Shown: in pieces, positions 58,933 to 64,000 of the stretch
Layout: the number at the start of each line of letters is the position of its first letter
How positions within the stretch are numbered: position 1 is the first letter of the stretch
Source: Saccharina japonica
Lineage: Eukaryota > Sar > Phaeophyceae > Laminariales > Laminariaceae
Direction: 5' to 3'
DNA length: 64,000 nucleotides
Assembly: GCA_008828725.1 (NCBI GenBank)
Contig: MEHQ01000174.1
Span: forward strand, 1,625,867-1,689,866
The notes under the pieces: model-generated
Database searches by the model: none
What the model saw: the letters and a program-made list of their open reading frames with translations, nothing else
What the model was told of the DNA's origin: nothing
Program-made: the position numbers and the translations under genes

Positions 58933-60480
58933 AACGGCAGGTTTGTGGGGTGCGTTTTAAACATTATTTTAGTATATACCTTTTTTTGGCCCCGAACGGA
59001 CCAAAAGTATACCTTTTTTTTGGCCTCTGCCCTAGATTACCTATCTGGGAGGGTTCATGTAGTAACAACTTGGTTTGCTAAAATGATATTATGCGCCGCC
59101 TGTAGCGAGTAGGCCACAGCAGCAGCAGCGCTTTTGGTACTGTTGCTGTGGCCTACTCGCTACAGGATGGTGGCTTGCGGGTGATCGGATACTGGATTAT
59201 GTACTCGTAGTGTGAAACCGACGTCGGTAAACTACCGACTTGGCGTACTGTAGTTGGGGTTTCATACATATATGCGCGCATGATAAATCATGATCGACCT
59301 AACTAAGTTGGGTATAGTTTGATCTGAAGTGGGTACTCGTACTCGCACTCGTACGTACGCATTCAGTTTTCTTCACTTTAGCTTCACGATTATGCAACAT
59401 CACGATAATGCCCATTGCTATAATACGAGTATACGTACGAGGGAGAATTGCGTTGAATGAATGAAACGAACAGCTTGCGTGCACGATACTAATGATGCTC
59501 ACAGGACAAAACATTACTGGTACGATTGGTTTTTGTTTTTTGGGTTAGCAAGTTGAGATCGGATAGGCACCAAATAAGGTTATACCAAGGGTATTACTGT
59601 AGTAGTTTTTGAAGAGAAAGATCGGTTATAAGTAACGAAGGAACAAGAGAGCAATCTGCAGTTAACTTGTTTGTGACGGCGGGAGAGGGTAAAATAGTTG
59701 GGTTTTGTGGTTCCAGGATGTGGTTATTAGTAAAGTGCTGTAGAGAAAAGCTACCGCGGCGAGCAGTGTTGTAGAGAAGAGCGAACATTGAAGGAGGCAC
59801 AGAGCGGCCGGGCGCAAACGAACAACATCGGATACATAGCGACGCTCTACTTATACAACGTCAGAAGACTGGCAAGCGCCTTTTTCCCGTAGTTTCATTG
59901 CTACGTCGAGGTTACGTCCGATTTCGAGGACACTCCAACGATATAAGCTCGGACGAGATCTCCAGGAAGGGGAGAGAGGAGCCCTGACGGGCAGACCGCC
60001 CCGCGGAATGTGGCTATGATAGAAAAAGATAACTGAGAAGAAACGAAAACCCAATCGACACTCAGAACAAGAATACCAACCACATATCGAAGAGTATATA
60101 TATGATAAAGAAAATGATAGAAGGAAGCCACACCCACGGGTATCCCGAAAGGATGACAGGGAGAGAGGCAGAACCCTATCAACACCGACAGTGGTGAAGT
60201 TACCTGTCGTAGGGAAAGTCAGCGAGCGCATACCAAATAGCGCAGGATGGATCAGTACGACTCACCGGCAATGTTTCTGGACGGGTATAGGTGGGGGGCG
60301 AGGCATACGGTGGCTAGCGAAGCCGCATCGGACGGAAGCCAGCTCAAAACACATGAGCACATCACGCTTTCCGAGCAGTCGTGGAAGCAAGTACAGGAGA
60401 TTCGAAGAGATTCCCTGCGGAATAACAAAAAGAAAACTAAACAATTTTCACAGGCAGAGTCATAGACAGCGTATACCAGA
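58933..60480. other. Mostly unassigned; contains the 59.1-kb hairpin
   Basis: A twin ACCTTTTTTTGGCC motif lies at 58978-59022. Minus-strand frames at 59851-60231 are overlapping and unrecognised. The hairpin is listed separately. Confidence 0.3.
59099..59166. ncRNA. Near-perfect 27-bp hairpin with a 14-nt loop
   Basis: Left arm 59099-59125 (starts CCTGTAGCGAGTAGGCCACA) and right arm 59140-59166 are inverted repeats with one mismatch in 27. The loop is CAGCGCTTTTGGTA. Either a small RNA precursor or a tiny foldback element would look like this. There is no sign of a pol III promoter or target duplication. RNA status is inference. Confidence 0.4.
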
Positions 60481-60916
60481 CCAGAGGTGTGTGTGTTCTT
60501 CACGTTAAACCTTCCTTTCTATCCGTCGACATCCAGCACACCCAGTGTCTTTGCCGATTCTTCTTCCTAGAGAGATACGAGTTATGTCGTCATAGAACTA
60601 CGACACAGAGATGCTAAGCTGCAATACAGTAAGCAGAGTAGACAATGCAATGTCATATACGACAGGTACGACCTACCCTGCTAGCAATCCAGCTGCGTGA
60701 AAGAGAACCAACACAAAAGCGAAAAGGCAAAATATAGAATACACGTAAATAAACATAATAAAAAAGATCAACAAACAAACAAACAAAAGCTCTGACAAAA
60801 CACGAAGAAACACAGTGTCGTGCTTCTCCCGGAGGAGATGAGACAGAGAAATAAGAAATTAAATTAAATTAAATTAACTGAAATGAAATAAAAACAGCGT
60901 AAACAGAGCAATACAC

Positions 60917-61085
60917 TACCGGCCCTCTCATAAGAAAGTGCCCTATAAGAAACTCAGCCTAAACATTACGGGGGAAATAGGAAAGTCGACAGCTATTATA
61001 CTGAAGTTAGTGTGGGACACACCCCTTTCTCAAATAAGAAAGTCAGCCTAAGCCCGATTTCTGGTTTCTTATGAGCGGGCCGGTA
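60917..61085. mobile_element. 165-bp TA-flanked MITE
   Basis: The termini CCGGCCCTCTCATAAGAAA and RC CCGGCCCGCTCATAAGAAA differ at one base in 19. TA lies on both sides (60917-60918 and 61084-61085). Tc1/mariner-type by target choice. Confidence 0.65.
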
Positions 61086-61185
61086 CTGTAGTAAGACGGG
61101 ACAGCCAACCAAAGCACACCAAACAAAGCACCTTCCCGGCAGCCGAGGCAGGTCTATACCCGTAGTAGAGATAGGTTTTACCAGC

Positions 61186-62013
61186 TACAGTGGGGGCCCG
61201 TATTTATGAAATATCCTGTTAAAAAACAGAGGCTGAGATTGTGAGAAAAAAATAGAAGAAATTGCGTGTAAGAAAGACAGCTCAAAGCGAGCAACGGAAT
61301 AAGAAAAATGCTATATAAGAAACAGCGGTGATTTTCGATCCATCCGATTTAAAAAATGAGGTCGCTCCGGATCCTGGCACGGAATAAGAAACGCTAAACG
61401 TTGAAACTTTCCAGCCGTGCTAGGAGTACCGTACAGAAAAGTAAACCAAGTACTAAAGTAGCATCACAGCCAAGTCACAGCCGGCATTATTTGTTTTTCT
61501 TCATTTTTTTCGTTCCCGACGGTTTGTTTTTCACAGTTTCATCACAAGCCTTGAATGTGCGCAACGCGGAGCTTGCAGCTTGGGTAGGGGCGAGTCTGGC
61601 TCCGAATGCCCGCAACGCGGAGCTTGCAACTTAGTTGGGGGCGAGTTGATCCGCGTAGTGTTAGCCTACACGTGGTATACGTAGAGTGTATGGCAGGCTT
61701 GATTGAGTTACAGGTTTGTTGATTGGGGAGGTCAAAAGAGTACCCTCATACCCAAGGTATTACAGTATTAGTGTGGTAGTACCGCACTCTCGTCGGTTGC
61801 GGCTGACCTGCTGTGCAATGTTAACGTGATATGTGGTTCTCGCGGCATATATAAATAAGAAATAAGAAACACTGGAAAAAATACAATTTAAGTCGAGAAT
61901 AATAAGAATCATCACATAAGAAATGCCGTAAATGTGGCTGGTGAGGGCACACGAAATAAGACGTTGAGCCTGGAAGCCAAATTGACGTTTCTTAACCGCG
62001 GGCCTCCACTGTA
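61186..62013. mobile_element. 824-bp Tc1/mariner-type non-autonomous element
   Basis: CAGTGGGGGCCCG (61188-) and RC CAGTGGAGGCCCG (ending 62011) are flanked by TA (61186-61187 and 62012-62013). The host sequence ACCAGCTA|GTCGGTCTGG is found unbroken at 45687-45706, which proves the insertion and its TA duplication. The interior is AT-rich with AATAAGAAA words and a GCAACGCGGAGCTTGCARCTT direct repeat near 61560 and 61610. No transposase. Confidence 0.8.
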
Positions 62014-62241
62014 GTCGGTCTGGTATCTTTGCTATCCTGTCTGCCGCCTCCTTCCTGCTTTCGTCAGCCGCGGTTTCCCTACGAACCGCCCCCCCCTGCC
62101 CGTCTTTATTCCCTTGGGCGCCACCCACACAACGGATGCGTGGCGCTTCCTACTCGATACCGTTTCGTCTCTGTGCCACACACGAAAGACAAGGAAAAAG
62201 AGGAAGGAATGGCAGAAACAAAATGAATACAGCACATACAG

Positions 62242-62402
62242 TACAGGACACCTACAGTAATAAGAAACACTAAATCTGGGTCAGGCTGAATTTCATATTT
62301 TAGAGAGGGTGTTCTCTACCCAAATTTCAAGATAACGACTCCAGAATTTCATATTATCAGCCTTGCTTTCTTATTAGCCTTTTTGTTATTAGGTGTCCTG
62401 TA
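62242..62402. mobile_element. 157-bp TA-flanked MITE, ACAGGACACCTA family
   Basis: Termini CAGGACACCTA (62244-62254) and TAGGTGTCCTG (62390-62400) are exact inverted repeats flanked by TA (62242-62243 and 62401-62402). AATAAGAAA words follow each end. It lies between the two LINE modules. Confidence 0.75.
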
Positions 62403-63130
62403 ATGTACGTACGTGGATAAACAATCGAACAAAATCTAAGAAAATTTGGAAAGACAGAGAACAAAACGAAGGCAAAAGCGACCACAGCAAAATAAATAAA
62501 TATATATATAGCGAGGAGTTGTAGCACCGCTGTCGTGCCCCTCTGGAGGAGCAGCGACAGGCGATACACCTATAATAATAGCAAATAAAAAACAAACAAA
62601 ATACCACCAGAAATAACCAGGAAAAGTACCTAGCTCGCCATCCACCAAGCTAGGGTATATCTTCATTGTCACAGGGATAAGAACGAGAGGCAAAATATAA
62701 ACGGATAACGAGACCTAACACACAACAGGGTCGCGTTCGAAGCAGCTACAACAGAGGTGCCCGGTACGAGTAGTCAAGACGGTCTCTACTTACTAGTCGG
62801 CCTGGTGCCTTGCGACCCGATCGGATGTCTCCCGCCTGCTCTCATCAACCGCGGTTTTCTTACGACAGTTACCCCCCTTCGCTCGCACTCCCTCGTGCAT
62901 CACCCGTAACGGGTGCGTGGCGCTGTGTACTCCGATCCGCCTCAGCCTTGTGCCACCCTGACCATGGACCGTTCAGCTGCTTCGAGGACGCCCCTGTACC
63001 ACTTGCCCGCCATATTTGCTTCAACGGTCCACACTGCGGTATGTACTCCAAATGTACTCCAAACACAAACGGAGACTGTGCCGTGGACCCACCCCTCTGG
63101 TGCTCGAAACATAGGGACCATCCAGTATAT
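62403..63130 (-). pseudogene. Decayed LINE ORF C-terminus and first UTR module
   Basis: On the minus strand, 63080-62950 reads HTAVWTVEANMAGKWYRGVL and EAAERSM, matching TAVWTIAATKVGKWHRGVLEAAEQFM in the 39.7-41.0 kb copy. Then the frame shifts. The tail (62870-62800) and the first UTR (62500-62770, with GCACGACAGCGGTGCTACAA) follow in the same order as at 40.8-41.3 kb. Confidence 0.7.
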
Positions 63131-63237
63131 ATACGGAAAACAATATATATATATATATATTAGATGCACGGCCGCCCGCAAGCACCAGAAACAAAAGAAG
63201 AAAAACTGGTGGCTTCAGTACAATTCCACAGGAGATA

Positions 63238-64000
63238 CAAGAGTGTTTGCGATATAATAAAAAAAAACACTTTCCCTCCGCTCAAACAAGTCAATTCCCT
63301 TCCCCTCATGGTTTCCGTGTGTTTGCGATAGAAGTAAACACAATCCTGAAGGCGACGCCTCCAAAACAATTAAGGGAAGTGGGGTGAGGCAATGCGGCAA
63401 ACGAAACAAACAACGAAAACAAAAAGTAGCGTACGAGAGGAACGGTGGCCCAGCAACGGTGGCGGCGGCAGGGGTAACTGCAGTGCCGCAGCTGCTATAC
63501 CACGCCCGCACGAAGCAGCACATGTAGCTGCAGCTACGTGGCGGCAGCCCCAGCAGCATCGGCAGTCCCAGCAGCAGCGGCAGCAGCAGCAGCAGCAGCA
63601 GCGGCAGAAGCAACAGCTTCCGTTTTTGCTTTTTGCGATTTTGCGCCCGACTATTCTTGTCGTCGTGTGCTGCTCCTGCTGCTGCCCTCGACCTACGCGC
63701 GACACCGCGCCGGCAAGCTCCGCCCCAAGCCTGCCCGGCGCCCGACATATATAGACCGTGGCGGTGCGCCGCCGCTGCCGCTAGTGCTGCTACTGCTGCT
63801 ACCGCAGTGTGGTGAAATTGAAATGATACACGACGATCTGTCATCCGGTCGCGCTCTACAAGCAAGCCGGTACGAGTACGTCTACATACGAGTACTCGTA
63901 CGAGTGACTCGTATTCGTACGAGTAGTTATTTCTGAACGGCGCATCCTCCACGACACCAAGCCGGCGAGAACACACCGTAGCAGGCCGCCAGCAGTCCGC
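63238..64000 (-). repeat. GC- and CTG-rich repeat, copy 2 (runs off the window)
   Basis: It is inverted relative to 35624-36429, with the same landmarks in reverse: GAGTGTTTGCGATA, GGCGACGCCTCC, a CAG tract at 63555-63615, CGACATATATAGACCGTGGC, palindromic GTACGAGTAC words, and CCACGACACCAAGCCGGCGA. It is truncated by the window end. A TA microsatellite (63142-63161) lies just inside it, next to the LINE fragment. Confidence 0.65.

Larger units (their letters stand above)
60485..62235 (-). mobile_element. LINE 3' module, minus strand, split by two insertions
   Basis: From the terminal GTGTTCTTCACGTTAAACC block (about 60490) up to the decayed ORF tail (about 62020-62165), it matches 41375-42060 in reverse. 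It is interrupted at 60919-61083 and 61188-62011 by TA-flanked elements. Confidence 0.7.

Noticed and set aside
1..64000. CRISPR arrays, prokaryotic operons, rRNA genes, telomeric repeats
   Set aside because: No regularly spaced short identical repeats with unique spacers, no clustered co-directional ORFs, no rRNA-like conserved stretches, and no long runs of a telomere-type hexamer or heptamer were seen.

Overview
This window looks like nuclear DNA from a repeat-rich eukaryote. There are no operons, no ribosome-binding-site-led genes and no dense coding. The only convincing coding material is short exons bounded by GT-AG introns, plus transposon remnants. A repeat-rich alga or other stramenopile would fit (GTGAGT donors, Ty1/copia and LINE remnants, abundant GTAC-type and CAG/CTG repeats), but no gene here names a lineage, so this is a guess. 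No rRNA gene, intact tRNA gene or CRISPR array was seen.

Region 1, about 1-26 kb. The minus strand carries the 3' part of an unrecognised multi-exon gene (exons 1444-3253) that ends in a membrane segment. A second set of minus-strand exons lies at 24187-25893. Between them are small inverted-repeat elements (4.5, 8.2 and 9.4 kb), degenerate tandem repeats, a decayed Ty1/copia pol fragment (10.8-12.5 kb), and one structurally complete but apparently non-coding LTR retrotransposon (14084-18401) with a 5-bp target duplication. An older fragment of the same LTR follows.

Region 2, about 26-55 kb. A very large, diverged inverted repeat dominates: left arm about 28.1-33.7 kb, right arm about 49.6-54.7 kb. 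The arms differ by datable insertions and by repeat copy number. The spacer holds a 5'-truncated non-LTR retrotransposon with a readable reverse transcriptase C-terminal half (39742-41004), several 3' ends of the same LINE family in both orientations, a hAT-type non-autonomous element (44003-44756) and a piggyBac-like miniature element (49040-49128).

Region 3, about 55-64 kb. It starts with a 608-bp terminal-inverted-repeat element packed with TCGCGACA-like palindromes. Then come an AT-rich tandem array, a foldback element with an AAGG target duplication, a near-perfect 27-bp hairpin, and a minus-strand LINE copy broken by TA-flanked elements. One of these insertions is proven by an empty-site paralogue at 45.7 kb. 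The window ends inside an inverted copy of the 35.6-36.4 kb segment.

Overall this is a layered transposon landscape with few host exons. Insertion boundaries were deduced by eye from direct and inverted matches, so percentages are not given and outer limits marked 'about' are approximate.
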